DNA from: Bacillus sp. V3B
Lineage (GTDB): Bacteria; Bacillota; Bacilli; Bacillales; Cytobacillaceae
DNA length: 64,000 nt
Assembly (NCBI RefSeq): GCF_024494465.1
Contig: NZ_JAETXM010000003.1
Span: forward strand, 62,001 to 126,000
Direction of reading: 5' to 3'
Position 1 is the stretch's first letter, and each line of letters opens with the position of its first letter. Of this stretch, positions 15,869-25,541 are shown in pieces. The notes below the pieces were generated by a model. That model was not told where the DNA came from. It ran no database searches and saw only the letters and a program-made list of their open reading frames with translations. A program made the translations under genes and the position numbers.

Positions 15869-16624
15869 TTACTCAGCTAATTTCTCAAGGTTTCCATTTC
15901 GGTCCATTTTGAATGTTGTAGCTGAACGGTCTTCTTCTTCAAATAAGGCTAATTTACGTGCCCGATTCATGATTTTCATCAACGTCTCGTAATCTTCTTG
16001 AATGGTGACAGTATTTTGTTCCATTTCTCCAACTTTTTCTTCAAGTTCTTTATTTCTACCCTTTAGTTCCGCCATTTCTCGTTTTAATCTTTCATTCTCA
16101 CTTTTTAATATATCAACTTGAAAATTCGAGTTTTTCATATTTTGTAAATATGAAATGACATGATCGAGAGTAAATTCGCTTCTTTGAACTCCTAATGTAT
16201 TAGCGTTAGCTGGGATAGGAGTCAATTCTTCTGCCATTTCAGCATTCATTTCAATATCTGTTTCTGTTTCTATTTCCATATTTTCACTGTATACGGGTAT
16301 CTCAGGTTGAGATGTTAATATTTCTATTTCTTCTACACTCGGTTGTGGCGGTGCATATAATAGCTTTTTCTTGCCACCTTGGTCTTTTCCCAATATACGT
16401 TGTCTTTGTTTTCGTTGTTTTTTTGCAAGTTGAAGCGCTTTTTCATAGTTATGGCGCACTACAGCATTCCAGCGGAAACCACAAGCAGCAGATGTTCTAT
16501 TAAGCTTATCACCTACTTCTTCAAAAGCGTTTAATTGGGTACTTCCTTCCCTCACATGACGTAGAACGGTTTCGGCAAGCAATAAATCATCTTCATCTGT
16601 CCATGCATCTTGACGAACTTTCAT
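15869..16624 (-). CDS. rsfA: RsfA-family prespore transcription regulator
   Basis: A 251-residue protein. The N-terminal 60 residues form a Myb/SANT-like DNA-binding domain ([20 protein letters not shown], then GFRWNAVVR). An acidic linker follows, then a C-terminal coiled coil (about 165-225, [17 protein letters not shown] and [12 protein letters not shown]). In B. subtilis RsfA is made in the forespore under sigma F and tunes sigma-F genes. Gene order between lipL and ywfO is conserved and supports the name. Confidence 0.88.
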   Translation of the reverse strand: MKVRQDAWTDEDDLLLAETVLRHVREGSTQLNAFEEVGDKLNRTSAACGFRWNAVVRHNYEKALQLAKKQRKQRQRILGKDQGGKKKLLYAPPQPSVEEIEILTSQPEIPVYSENMEIETETDIEMNAEMAEELTPIPANANTLGVQRSEFTLDHVISYLQNMKNSNFQVDILKSENERLKREMAELKGRNKELEEKVGEMEQNTVTIQEDYETLMKIMNRARKLALFEEEDRSATTFKMDRNGNLEKLAE

Positions 16625-16944
16625 TTCTTCAGCTCCCTATCTTTATTTTCAATTTTTTATATTGCGTTAGTTTCATGATGTCCAATATATTCGGATCTTA
16701 TACAAGATAATTAAAAGGATAGTAGATTAAATAAATCACTAGTTTGTAGAAGGTTTTGAGAGGAAAAGCGTTGTTTTTTGCAACTTGCAATATATGATAA
16801 GAAGCTGTAAAATACCTCATAGTGAAAAATAGGTATAGTGATTTAATCGATGGATAAATAGAAGTTATTTTTTAAAAGTAGAGGGCGGATATACTGGCTT
16901 TCTTAACTTATATAGGAAAACGTTTAAAGGGGATGTAATGGGAT
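16625..16944. other. intergenic, nothing recognised
   Basis: A 320-base AT-rich spacer between the divergent rsfA and DUF1450 genes. It is expected to hold a sporulation promoter for rsfA, but no confident sigma-F match was found. Confidence 0.45.
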
Positions 16945-17169
16945 ATGGCAAATGAATTCCGTGTCTGTGATGATTGTCAGGCAGTGAATTTAAAAACATT
17001 GATACCGTTATTGGAGAAGATTGATCCTGAGGCAAAAATTGAAATCGGTTGCCAGTCATACTGCGGACCAGGAAGAAAAAAAACGTTTGCTTTTGTCAAT
17101 AATCGGCCATTAGCAGGATTATCGGAAGAAGAGCTAGAGGCAAAAATTAATAAAAAACTAAAAAAATAA
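16945..17169 (+). CDS. DUF1450 family protein (YuzB-like)
   Basis: A 74-residue protein with the DUF1450 arrangement: [10 protein letters not shown] at the N-terminus, [27 protein letters not shown] in the middle and a Lys-rich end. Four Cys in CxxC and CxxxC pairs suggest a thioredoxin-like or metal-binding fold. AAAGGGGATG lies upstream. It is a single-gene unit with its own terminator. Its role is unknown. Confidence 0.8.
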   Translation: MANEFRVCDDCQAVNLKTLIPLLEKIDPEAKIEIGCQSYCGPGRKKTFAFVNNRPLAGLSEEELEAKINKKLKK

Positions 17170-17170
17170 A

Positions 17171-17196
17171 AGCTCCTTTGACTTAGGGGCTTTTTC
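17171..17196 (+). terminator. rho-independent terminator
   Basis: AGCTCCTT pairs with AGGGGCT, followed by TTTTT. Confidence 0.8.
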
Positions 17197-17274
17197 TTGT
17201 TTCATTTTGTCGAATAAAAGAATGTCTTTTGTAGAAAGTGGTAGAGAACAAACAGAAGAAATGAGTATAATATA

Positions 17275-17400
17275 GAAAAGCGGAGGCGACTGCCCAGGTG
17301 CGACAAGCTTAAGATAGGACGGGGAGAAGGTAGTTCTTTAACCTTCTCATCGGCATAGCTTAAGACCTCGAGCACCTAGGAGCCAAAGCCAGACAATATA
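17275..17400 (+). repeat. GACAAGCTTAAGACCTCGAG-family repeat
   Basis: Contains GAAAAGCGGAGGCGACTG, CGACAAGCTTAAG, a GAGAAGGTAGTT/AACCTTCTC hairpin, GCTTAAGACCTCGAG and CTAGGAGCC. Related blocks lie at 35072, 48425 and 63331. Confidence 0.65.
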
Positions 17401-17437
17401 GAAAAGCAAAAATGCTTGATGGAAAAGAGGGAAGAAA

Positions 17438-18748
17438 ATGGTCTATTCAGAGGAAAAGCTGAAGGAAGAAAAGGTATTCAAGGATCCAGTTCATCGCTAT
17501 ATCCATGTACGTGATCGAGTCATCTGGGATCTGGTCGGGACAAAGGAATTCCAGCGCTTAAGAAGGATTAAGCAGCTTGGAACGACCTATTTGACCTTCC
17601 ACGGGGCGGAACATAGTCGTTTTAACCATTCTCTTGGAGTATACGAAATCATTCGCCGTATTGTGGATGATGTATTCGAAGGTAGACCTGATTGGAATCA
17701 TGGCGAACGATTGCTGTCCCTCTGTGCTGCATTGCTTCACGATTTAGGGCATGGACCGTTTTCCCACTCCTTCGAAAAAGTATTTGAGCTTGACCATGAA
17801 TCTTTTACGAGAGCGATCATTCTAGGGGATACAGAAGTAAACGAAGTCTTGCAAAAAGTCGCACCCGATTTTCCAAAAAAAGTCGCTGAAGTGATTGCAA
17901 AAACATATAAAAATAAATTAGTTGTTAGCTTGATTTCAAGTCAAATTGATGCGGATCGGATGGATTACTTACAGCGCGATGCTTACTTTACTGGGGTAAG
18001 CTACGGTCAATTTGATATGGAACGGATTTTACGCGTCATGCGTCCGCGCGAGGATCAAGTGGTGATTAAGAAAAGCGGGATGCATGCGGTTGAAGATTAT
18101 ATTATGAGTCGCTATCAAATGTATTGGCAAGTCTATTTTCACCCTGTGACCCGTAGTGCAGAGGTCATTTTAACGAAAATATTGCATCGTGCCAAAGCTC
18201 TCCATGAACAATATTATGCTTTTAAATCGCATCCTGTTCATTTTTATTCCATGTTTGAGAATGAAGTAACATTAGAGGATTATCTGAAATTAGATGAGGC
18301 TATTATTCTTTATTATTTTCAAATGTGGCAGGAGGAAGAAGACCCCATTCTTAGTGATCTTTGCCGCCGATTTATGAATCGAAATTTATTTAAATATGCT
18401 GAGTTTGATCCGGCAAAGGAGTATAAAAAGCTAGGGGAGCTTTCCTTGCTGTTTGAAAAAGCTGGAATCGATCCCGAATATTATCTTGTTGTTGATTCGT
18501 CATCGGATTTACCTTATGATTTCTACCGTCCAGGTGAAGAAGAGGAACGATTGCCGATTCAATTGGTCATGAAAAATGAAGATATTCGCGAACTTTCACG
18601 AGAGTCTGAGATTGTAGATGCAATTTCTGGAAAAAGGAGAACTGACCATAAGCTCTATTATCCACTTGATTTAATTTGTGACGATCGTTCGAAAAAGACG
18701 ATTAAAAAACAAATTCGTCAACTATTGGATTTAGATGAGTGTTATTAA
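17438..18748 (+). CDS. ywfO: HD-domain phosphohydrolase YwfO
   Basis: A 436-residue HD-superfamily enzyme related to dGTP triphosphohydrolases. The metal-binding set is visible as H(SRFNHSLG) in GAEHSRFNHSLGVYE, HD in LLHDLGHGPFSH and a later Asp in SSQIDADRMDYLQRDA. YwfO homologues hydrolyse dNTPs or NTPs; the exact substrate here is not known. The product is cytoplasmic. GGGAAGAAA precedes the ATG. It is followed 41 bases later by ywgA. Confidence 0.9.
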   Translation: MVYSEEKLKEEKVFKDPVHRYIHVRDRVIWDLVGTKEFQRLRRIKQLGTTYLTFHGAEHSRFNHSLGVYEIIRRIVDDVFEGRPDWNHGERLLSLCAALLHDLGHGPFSHSFEKVFELDHESFTRAIILGDTEVNEVLQKVAPDFPKKVAEVIAKTYKNKLVVSLISSQIDADRMDYLQRDAYFTGVSYGQFDMERILRVMRPREDQVVIKKSGMHAVEDYIMSRYQMYWQVYFHPVTRSAEVILTKILHRAKALHEQYYAFKSHPVHFYSMFENEVTLEDYLKLDEAIILYYFQMWQEEEDPILSDLCRRFMNRNLFKYAEFDPAKEYKKLGELSLLFEKAGIDPEYYLVVDSSSDLPYDFYRPGEEEERLPIQLVMKNEDIRELSRESEIVDAISGKRRTDHKLYYPLDLICDDRSKKTIKKQIRQLLDLDECY

Positions 18749-18789
18749 ATAGACTGTACACGTGATGTATGAGTAGGAGATGAATCATT

Positions 18790-19299
18790 TTGTTAAAAGA
18801 TCATGCGAAAATCATGCAGGCCATTGCAGCGTCCGATGAAGTAATAGGAAGAAAAAAACTGCAAAAAATGATTTTTATTGCGAAAAAATTAGCGTTTCCA
18901 TTCGGGGAAAAGTTTCAATTTCATTTTTACGGACCATACTCAGAGGAGTTGACGATTCGAGTGGAAGAGCTTTATAATATGGGGTTTCTAGATGAAGTAA
19001 AAGAAAAAAAGGGTGGTTATTTTCAATATCGTTATACGTTAACAGAAGATGGTGAGGAGTTTTTGCAAGAAAATAAAATGGACCTTCCCTATCTTAAAGA
19101 TTGTTTAGCTGATATGAATAGCCAGAATGCGAGATTTCTTGAACTAGTTTCTACGGTGTTATATTTTGAGAATTTACCGCAAGAGGAAGTACAAGAAAAG
19201 GTCTTTACGTTAAAAAGCAAACAGCGTTATACAGTAGAAGAAGTAGACAGCGCCTACCAATATATCGAAACATTAAAAGGGAAAGCCAAGCTTTATTAG
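18790..19299 (+). CDS. ywgA: YwgA-family protein
   Basis: A 169-residue cytoplasmic protein. The N-terminal half (LQKMIFIAKKLAFPFGEKFQFHFYGPYSEEL) resembles the winged-helix-like fold of SocA/antitoxin-type DUF4065 relatives. The start is TTG with AGGAG nine bases upstream. It follows ywfO as in B. subtilis and ends at a terminator. Function is not known. Confidence 0.8.
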   Translation: MLKDHAKIMQAIAASDEVIGRKKLQKMIFIAKKLAFPFGEKFQFHFYGPYSEELTIRVEELYNMGFLDEVKEKKGGYFQYRYTLTEDGEEFLQENKMDLPYLKDCLADMNSQNARFLELVSTVLYFENLPQEEVQEKVFTLKSKQRYTVEEVDSAYQYIETLKGKAKLY

Positions 19300-19316
19300 A
19301 GGCCTGGCTTTTTCCT
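19281..19316 (+). terminator. rho-independent terminator overlapping ywgA end
   Basis: AAAGCCAAGC pairs with GCCTGGCTTT, followed by TTCC. The 5' arm lies in the last codons of ywgA. Confidence 0.65.
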
Positions 19317-19356
19317 TATCATACAGGAATTTAACTTTTTTGAACTAAGATAATGG

Positions 19357-19423
19357 TCTGGCTCCAGGCAGGCGCCATCGGCTCGAGGTCACAAGCCGAT
19401 AAGCGGGCGCCTTGCGCTTTTCA
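19357..19423 (-). repeat. short GC-rich hairpin repeat before ywhB
   Basis: GGCTCCAGGCAGGCGCC pairs partly with GGGCGCCTTGCGC, and CGGCTCGAGGTCACAAGCCG is a smaller stem. It shares CTCGAGGTC and GCGCTTTTC with the block at 48826-48893 and is likely a reverse-oriented relative of the CTTAAGACCTCGAG family. Confidence 0.5.
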
Positions 19424-19609
19424 TTATTGATCGCTAAGTCGTTTACCGGCTACAGCATAATGGTTTTTTTGCATTTCTTCAATGAAGACAGTGACTGCTT
19501 CTTTTGAAGCACCTGTTGTTTCAACAACAGCATCTGTTACTTTTTCAACAAGAGCTCTTTTTTGATCTTCTGTGCGGCCTTCAAGCATTTTAACTGTTAC
19601 ATAGGGCAT
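19424..19609 (-). CDS. ywhB: 4-oxalocrotonate tautomerase family protein YwhB
   Basis: A 61-residue tautomerase subunit. After removal of Met the catalytic amino-terminal Pro (PYVTVKMLEGRT) is exposed, with an Arg at position 11-12 of the family. These form hexamers and tautomerise 2-hydroxymuconate-like substrates in vitro; the physiological substrate in Bacillus is unknown. Its position between ywgA and ywhC matches B. subtilis. Confidence 0.92.
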   Translation of the reverse strand: MPYVTVKMLEGRTEDQKRALVEKVTDAVVETTGASKEAVTVFIEEMQKNHYAVAGKRLSDQ

Positions 19610-19809
19610 TTGATTGTCCTCCAGTAGTTTGGTTTTGGATGGGAATTATTGAGTAAGTAATCATATGTCAATTACCTATTGTCTTCTTATTTTTCCCTAT
19701 TTATTTTTAAGATGCAAGCGAAAAGGAATACCTATAGCTTCATTTTTCACATAAGCACAGTAATGATGTATAATTTTAAATCAAAGAGATAAAAAAGGAG
19801 CTCGAGTGG

Positions 19810-20466
19810 TTGGAACAATTTTTGGCATATCCGTTGGAAAAAATCCCTTATGTGGCGATCACACTTATTATTGCGTTTTCTGTCCATGAGTTTGCTCATG
19901 CGTTTACCGCGTGGAAGTTTGGCGATGATACAGCTAAAAATCAAGGCAGACTTACCTTAAATCCGATGCAGCATTTAGATCCGCTTGGGACAATCTTGAT
20001 TTTTATTGCCGGATTTGGTTGGGCACGTCCTGTACCTGTCAATCGTTTTTTCTTTAAAAAGCCAAGGGTGGCCGGGGTAACAGTGTCGTTTGCTGGGCCA
20101 CTCAGCAATTTGGTGATGGCTTGTCTTGCTTTTATACTTTGGTATGCACTGGTAGCGACTGGGTTAGCTGTGAGTTTGCCGATGTTTATCCCGGATTTTC
20201 TCGATATCTTTATTCAATTAAATGCGGTGTTATTTATTTTTAATCTGCTTCCGATGCCACCTCTTGATGGCTACCGAATTGTAGAGGATCTCGTTCCAAG
20301 AGATTGGCGACCACGCATGAAACAATATGAATCGTATGGAATGCTCACTTTTCTAATTTTAGTCATTACTCCACTTGATCAATATACGATTCAGCCAATT
20401 TTCAATACTGTGTTACCATGGTTGGTATCGGGATTAAATGAATTTTTCTATGGTTGGTTTTTCTAA
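19810..20466 (+). CDS. ywhC: site-2 protease family (M50) membrane metalloprotease YwhC
   Basis: A 218-residue integral membrane protein with five or six helices. The zinc motif HEFAH is at residues 26-30 in the first helix, and the distal Asp is in NLLPMPPLDGYRIVED. A second conserved stretch is NPMQHLDPLGTILIFIAGFGWARPVPVN. The start is TTG with AAGGAG nine bases upstream. It is likely cotranscribed with ywhD, 29 bases downstream. Substrate unknown. Confidence 0.92.
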   Translation: MEQFLAYPLEKIPYVAITLIIAFSVHEFAHAFTAWKFGDDTAKNQGRLTLNPMQHLDPLGTILIFIAGFGWARPVPVNRFFFKKPRVAGVTVSFAGPLSNLVMACLAFILWYALVATGLAVSLPMFIPDFLDIFIQLNAVLFIFNLLPMPPLDGYRIVEDLVPRDWRPRMKQYESYGMLTFLILVITPLDQYTIQPIFNTVLPWLVSGLNEFFYGWFF

Positions 20467-20495
20467 TAGAATGTGAATGAAAGGAGATTTTAAAG

Positions 20496-21005
20496 ATGGG
20501 AGAAAAAAAGAAGAAGAAACTTGAATTTAATATTATCAAAAATGATCCAATGGATGGACATAAAGGCTTTGGAAAAGGTGCTTTAAGTCTCGACAATGTA
20601 TCGCCTGTAATTATTGATGTCGAGGAAGGTGATGCGGCGATTGATGTAGGGGCGATGCACGCGAGGAGTAGTGTGGAGAAGGGGATTAAATTTTTAAAAA
20701 CAAAAGAGGAAGTCCCGAATGCGAAGCTCCATTGGCTTGTTTGGGTGACGATTGACCGCGCTGAGAGTGGTCCATATTATGCAGGTGTGACAGCTTGTGA
20801 AATGATGGTGGATCGTGAAATCAGAAGGGGTTATAAGTCGTTGCCAGAGCATGTGAACCGGATGGATAAGTCGATTAAGCGCCATATTATCGTCGATCAT
20901 ATGGATGACAAATCAAAAGGGATCCTACAAGAATTTCTGAAAAATCATGATGCAGGCATGTGGGAACGATCGGAACAGAAATTGAAAGATGGTTTACAAG
21001 CGTAA
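20496..21005 (+). CDS. ywhD: YwhD family protein
   Basis: A 169-residue soluble protein recognised by KKKKLEFNIIKNDPMDGHKGFG at its start and KLHWLVWVTIDRAESGPYYAGVTACEMMVD in the middle. AAAGGAG precedes the ATG. It lies between ywhC and the PBP gene as in B. subtilis. No biochemical role is established. Confidence 0.88.
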   Translation: MGEKKKKKLEFNIIKNDPMDGHKGFGKGALSLDNVSPVIIDVEEGDAAIDVGAMHARSSVEKGIKFLKTKEEVPNAKLHWLVWVTIDRAESGPYYAGVTACEMMVDREIRRGYKSLPEHVNRMDKSIKRHIIVDHMDDKSKGILQEFLKNHDAGMWERSEQKLKDGLQA

Positions 21006-21055
21006 AACGGTCGAAAGGTTACGTTTTTTAAGGATAAAACAACAAAATAATATAG

Positions 21056-21092
21056 AAAAATGACGTGTGCCTGGAAGCCACGTCATTTTTTT
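21056..21092. terminator. terminator of ywhC-ywhD
   Basis: AAAAATGACGTG pairs with CACGTCATTTTT; a longer T run follows on the plus strand. Confidence 0.9.
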
Positions 21093-21192
21093 CGTATAAA
21101 AGATATCCGTACTTTTTCGGTATATATCTGTATTTTAACTTTTTCCTCCAATTAAACCGCTACTTTTTAAAAAGAAAGAGTAGGCTTTTATA

Positions 21193-21242
21193 AAAAAGTC
21201 GCCTATGAGGAATCTTAAAAAGATTTCACATGCGACTTTTTC
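21193..21242. terminator. large bidirectional terminator downstream of pbpG
   Basis: AAAGTCGC and GCGACTTT close a long hairpin with inner AATCTT/AAGATT pairing, with T runs on both strands. It ends two bases before the PBP gene stop codon. Confidence 0.8.
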
Positions 21243-21243
21243 A

Positions 21244-23328
21244 TTAGGTCCACGGGAGAATTTTTTTGTACCAAGGAACCGATTGTTTTTCTTTTTTATC
21301 AGGAGAAGGATCTTTCTTCTCGTGAGATGGATCTTCGTGCTCAGATACATGATCTGTACAATATTCCGTTGGCTCCGTTCCAGCTGCGAAATAAGTAAAT
21401 CTCTTTACCGGACAGTCCTCAGTCGCAAGATGTCCATTATGAGGGTCGACGTAGACACCGACCGTACCTTTTGGTGCTTTAAACGATTTAGCGGTTGTTC
21501 CATCCAATGCTTTTTCCATAAACTGTACCCAAATGTTTTTGGCGTACCTCTTATCTCTCGTAAGCTCAATCGGTTGACCATCATCATAGCCGGTCCAAAC
21601 AGCTGAGACAAGCTCAGGTGAAAAGCCGATCATCCAGCTATCAGAATTAGTCGAGCCTGACTTTCCGGCATAGGTTCGGGTCATCTGATTAATGATGGCA
21701 CTACCTGTGACGCTTGCATAGCCATTTAACTTTTTATCAAACATACCCGTCATCATTTGAGACATAACAAAGGCTAAATCAGGACGTAGAATAACCTCTG
21801 GATCTGCTTTTTTCTCATAAATGACTTCACCTTTTTGGTTTTCAACTCGTTTGATCATGATCGGCGTAACCTGTTTCCCTCCATTGGCAAACAGACTATA
21901 GGCATTTGCCATTTCAATAACTCGAACGCCAGCTGTTCCAAGGGCGAGAGAAGGAACCTTCTGCATACTAGTCGTGATGCCAAACCGTTTGGCTGTTTCG
22001 ACTAATGTCTCTTCACCGAGAAAAAGATGCGTTTTAACAGCAAATATATTATCTGATACGGCAAGTGCTTGAGCCATTGTAATATCGTCTTCTGCATACT
22101 GACTATTAAAATTTTTCGGTGTATAGTCCGGTCGGTTATCATCAAAGCGGAAGGTAGTCTGTTCGCTTCGCATCCTTGAGGCGGGCGTAAAGCCATTTTC
22201 AAATGCTGCATAATAGAGCAGTGGTTTGATCGTTGAACCAGGTTGGCGTACTGCTTGAATGGCTCGATTAAAGGAACTTTCTGTATAATCCCTTCCCCCG
22301 ACAAGCGCTTTTACATACCCATTCTTCGGGTCCATGGCGATAAAGCCGATTTGGATATCAGAGTCCTCTGATATTTGTGTGGCAATCGTTTCTTCCGCAA
22401 CCTTTTGTTGATCAAGATCAAGGGTGGTAAACACTTTTAATCCGCCAAGCTCAATTGTTCTTTCATCAAGCTGTAGCTTCGTTTTTAACTCTTGTATAAC
22501 CGCATCTTGAAAATAAGGCGCGTTTACTAGCTTCGTATGCGGATGTTCTCCCACGATGGTGAGTGGCTGTTGTTCAGCTGCTTTTGCTTCTTGATCGTTA
22601 ATTACCCCGTTTTCTTTCATGGATGTTAAAATAACCTTCTGACGCTGCTCTGCTTTTTCAAGGGAAGCGAGTGGAGAGTAGATACTTGGCCCTTTCGGAA
22701 TCCCCGCTAACATAGAAGCTTCTGCGAGCGTTAAATCTACCGCATCTTTTCCAAAGTAAAATTGGCTAGCGGCTTGTACTCCATAGGCACCATAGCCGTA
22801 ATAGATCGTATTTAAATACCCTTCGATAATTTCTTCTTTTGTATAATTCATTTCGAGACGAATCGTATAAAAGGCTTCAGACAATTTACGTTTCCATGTT
22901 TTGTCGTGTTCGAGAAATAAATTTCGAGCATATTGTTGGCTAATCGTACTGGCACCTTGAACTTTCGCCATTGCTCTTAAGTCGGCTAAGGCAGCTCCAG
23001 CGATTCTTTTATAATCAAAGCCGTTATGCTCATAAAAGTTCTGATCCTCAATGGAGAGTGTGGCATCAACCAAATAAGGGTTAATCTGATCTAAATTTAC
23101 CCAATAGCGTTTTTGCCCATTATGACTTTCACCGATGACACTTCCATCATTCGCATAGTAAAGTGTAGACTGCGGAACGGCAAGTGGGGGAGGTCCTAGT
23201 ATTTTGGCATATGTGATGATTCCTATGAAAAATAAAAGCATAATAATGGCAGTAAAAAGACTAAGAAAAAGGAAGGCTCGAATATATTTCATCGTTTTAC
23301 GAAATCGTTGATCTGTCATAATTTCCAT
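21244..23328 (-). CDS. pbpG: class A penicillin-binding protein (PbpG/PBP2d type)
   Basis: A 694-residue bifunctional peptidoglycan synthase. One N-terminal membrane helix (about 18-43) is followed by the glycosyltransferase domain, with the catalytic Glu in SIEDQNFYEHNGFD and with GASTISQQYARNLFL. The transpeptidase domain has SxxK (PGSTIKPLLYY), SDN and KSG (YAGKSGSTNSDSW). A charged tail (HEDPSHEKKDPSPDKKEK) follows. The ATG at 23328 is used because GGGGGTG lies just upstream. In B. subtilis the gene at this position (ywhE) is sigma-F controlled and helps make spore peptidoglycan. Confidence 0.94.
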   Translation of the reverse strand: MEIMTDQRFRKTMKYIRAFLFLSLFTAIIMLLFFIGIITYAKILGPPPLAVPQSTLYYANDGSVIGESHNGQKRYWVNLDQINPYLVDATLSIEDQNFYEHNGFDYKRIAGAALADLRAMAKVQGASTISQQYARNLFLEHDKTWKRKLSEAFYTIRLEMNYTKEEIIEGYLNTIYYGYGAYGVQAASQFYFGKDAVDLTLAEASMLAGIPKGPSIYSPLASLEKAEQRQKVILTSMKENGVINDQEAKAAEQQPLTIVGEHPHTKLVNAPYFQDAVIQELKTKLQLDERTIELGGLKVFTTLDLDQQKVAEETIATQISEDSDIQIGFIAMDPKNGYVKALVGGRDYTESSFNRAIQAVRQPGSTIKPLLYYAAFENGFTPASRMRSEQTTFRFDDNRPDYTPKNFNSQYAEDDITMAQALAVSDNIFAVKTHLFLGEETLVETAKRFGITTSMQKVPSLALGTAGVRVIEMANAYSLFANGGKQVTPIMIKRVENQKGEVIYEKKADPEVILRPDLAFVMSQMMTGMFDKKLNGYASVTGSAIINQMTRTYAGKSGSTNSDSWMIGFSPELVSAVWTGYDDGQPIELTRDKRYAKNIWVQFMEKALDGTTAKSFKAPKGTVGVYVDPHNGHLATEDCPVKRFTYFAAGTEPTEYCTDHVSEHEDPSHEKKDPSPDKKEKQSVPWYKKILPWT

Positions 23329-23517
23329 AAGTGTCACCCCCTAATATATACACATATATCATCAGTATTGAAATATAAACAGGATTTTAAACATTTTTTG
23401 GAGTAAACAGTAAATTTTTCTTTTCATTTAGACTGGATTCTACTATACTTTTTCCGTGTTTGCTTTTTAATGAGAAGGGCAATATAAAAATATAGATAAA
23501 AGGCGGATGGGAATAGC

Positions 23518-23530
23518 GGTGTCAGGCACC
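23518..23530 (+). repeat. GGTGTCAGGCACC dispersed motif
   Basis: Single arm of the GGTGCCTGACACC hairpin family, located just upstream of speE. Confidence 0.6.
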
Positions 23531-23562
23531 TGCTTTTCATTCAGGATGAAAGGATGAATGTG

Positions 23563-24390
23563 ATGAGCATTTGGTTTACAGAAAAGCAAACAGAAAATTT
23601 TGGGATCACGATGAAAGTAAATCGTACATTACATACAGAACAAACAGAATTTCAAAAGCTTGATATGGTGGAAACAGAAGAATGGGGAAATATGCTGTTA
23701 TTAGATGATATGGTTATGACATCTGTCAGAGATGAGTTTGTGTACCATGAAATGGTCGCACATATCCCATTGTTTACCCATCCGAATCCAGAGAATGTAT
23801 TGGTTGTTGGTGGTGGAGATGGTGGAGTCATTCGTGAAATCCTCAAACATCCTAGTGTCAAAAAAGCAACATTAGTGGATATTGACGGAAAAGTGATTGA
23901 GTATTCAAAGAAATACTTACCAGAAATTGCTGGAATGCTTGATGATGCACGAGTTGACGTGAAAGTGGACGATGGCTTTATGCATATCGCTGAAAGTGAA
24001 AATGAATATGACGTGATTATGGTCGATTCAACAGAACCAGTTGGACCAGCCGTGAATCTTTTTACAAAAGGGTTTTATGCGGGGATTTCAAAAGCATTAA
24101 AAGAAGACGGGATTTTTGTTGCTCAATCGGACAACCCGTGGTTTAAAGCGGACTTAATTCGTAGCGTTCAGAAGGATGTAAAAGAAATCTTTCCAATCAC
24201 TCGTTTATATACAGCTAATATTCCAACATATCCAAGTGGCCTATGGGCGTTTACATTAGGCTCGAAAAAATATGATCCATTGGAAGTGAGCGAAGGTCGT
24301 TTCCATGAGATCGAAACAAAATATTACACGAAAGAACTTCATAAAGCAGCTTTTGTACTACCTAAGTTTGTACAAGATTTAGTAGAATAA
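23563..24390 (+). CDS. speE: spermidine synthase
   Basis: A 275-residue aminopropyltransferase that makes spermidine from putrescine and decarboxylated S-adenosylmethionine. It has [19 protein letters not shown] at the N-terminus, the nucleotide-binding [10 protein letters not shown] loop, VDIDGKVI, and the catalytic Asp in [11 protein letters not shown]. The ATG at 23563 is preferred to 23554, since AAAGG would otherwise touch the start. It lies upstream of speB, with a 134-base gap, as in B. subtilis. Confidence 0.97.
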   Translation: MSIWFTEKQTENFGITMKVNRTLHTEQTEFQKLDMVETEEWGNMLLLDDMVMTSVRDEFVYHEMVAHIPLFTHPNPENVLVVGGGDGGVIREILKHPSVKKATLVDIDGKVIEYSKKYLPEIAGMLDDARVDVKVDDGFMHIAESENEYDVIMVDSTEPVGPAVNLFTKGFYAGISKALKEDGIFVAQSDNPWFKADLIRSVQKDVKEIFPITRLYTANIPTYPSGLWAFTLGSKKYDPLEVSEGRFHEIETKYYTKELHKAAFVLPKFVQDLVE

Positions 24391-24524
24391 ATCTTGTGCC
24401 ATAGGATTAATGATTAGAATTGACTTTTGGTGAATGAATAGTGCCCAAACTTAGTAGAAAATGATGATAGTGGTCACTATAAAGCGATAGTCGGTACCAA
24501 GTAAGTCAAAAAGGAGGAATACTT

Positions 24525-25397
24525 ATGCGTTTTGATGAGGCCTACTCAGGGAATGTATTTATCAAAAGCCATCCAGTGTATGACGAAAGCCAAGTCGTGA
24601 TTTATGGAATGCCAATGGATTGGACGGTTAGCTATCGACCAGGATCACGCTTCGGTCCATCACGTATTCGTGAAGTGTCTATTGGGCTTGAAGAATATAG
24701 CCCCTATTTAGATAGAGAATTAGATGAAGTGAAATATTTTGATGCTGGAGATATTCCACTTCCATTTGGGAACCCAGAAAAAAGCATCCATCTCATTGAA
24801 GACTATGTTGATGGGCTACTTGCTGAAGATAAATTCCCGTTAGGAATGGGTGGAGAACATTTAGTATCATGGCCGGTAATCAAAGCCATGTATAAAAAAT
24901 ACCCAGATCTCGCTATTATTCATATGGACGCTCATACTGATTTACGAGAAGATTATGAGGGTGAGCCGTTATCCCACTCCACACCGATCAGAAAAGCAGC
25001 AGGCTTAATCGGACCACAAAATATTTTTTCTTTTGGAATTCGTTCTGGAATGAAAGAAGAATTCGAATGGGCGAAAGAAGTCGGACTGCAAATTTATAAA
25101 TTTGATGTGCATAAACCACTTCAAGAAGTGCTACCGAAACTAGCTGGACGTCCTGTCTATGTAACGATTGACATTGATGTACTAGATCCTGCACATGCAC
25201 CTGGTACAGGTACAGTGGATGCGGGAGGCATTACATCAAGAGAGCTTTTGGCATCGATTCATGAAATTTCTCGCTCAGATGTGAAAGTAGTAGGCGCTGA
25301 CCTTGTTGAGGTGGCACCTGTTTATGATCATTCCGAACAAACGGCAAACACAGCAAGCAAGCTACTGCGTGAAATGTTGCTCGGATTTGTAAAATGA
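24525..25397 (+). CDS. speB: agmatinase
   Basis: A 290-residue ureohydrolase that splits agmatine into putrescine and urea, feeding SpeE. The binuclear manganese motifs are all present: GGEHLVSW, HMDAHTDLR and IDIDVLDPAHAPGTGT, followed by DLVEVAP. AAAGGAGG precedes the ATG. A perfect 24-bp inverted repeat follows the gene. Confidence 0.97.
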   Translation: MRFDEAYSGNVFIKSHPVYDESQVVIYGMPMDWTVSYRPGSRFGPSRIREVSIGLEEYSPYLDRELDEVKYFDAGDIPLPFGNPEKSIHLIEDYVDGLLAEDKFPLGMGGEHLVSWPVIKAMYKKYPDLAIIHMDAHTDLREDYEGEPLSHSTPIRKAAGLIGPQNIFSFGIRSGMKEEFEWAKEVGLQIYKFDVHKPLQEVLPKLAGRPVYVTIDIDVLDPAHAPGTGTVDAGGITSRELLASIHEISRSDVKVVGADLVEVAPVYDHSEQTANTASKLLREMLLGFVK

Positions 25398-25412
25398 AAT
25401 AGATAAAAAAAC

Positions 25413-25462
25413 GGTGCCTGACACCACAAAAAGACATTTGTCTTTTTGTGGTGTCAGGCACC
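25413..25462. terminator. perfect 24-bp palindrome, GGTGCCTGACACC family
   Basis: GGTGCCTGACACCACAAAAA with GACA forms a 24-bp perfect stem with its complement across a two-base centre. It follows speB, and A/T runs inside the arms could make it a terminator, but it belongs to a dispersed repeat family seen also at 23518, 27715, 28866 and 55253. Confidence 0.8.
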
Positions 25463-25541
25463 AATCATTTGTCAACTTGAAACAAGAGGATAAAAAATTT
25501 ATAATTAATAGGTTATATACAAAGAAAAGGGGTGTGTGCCG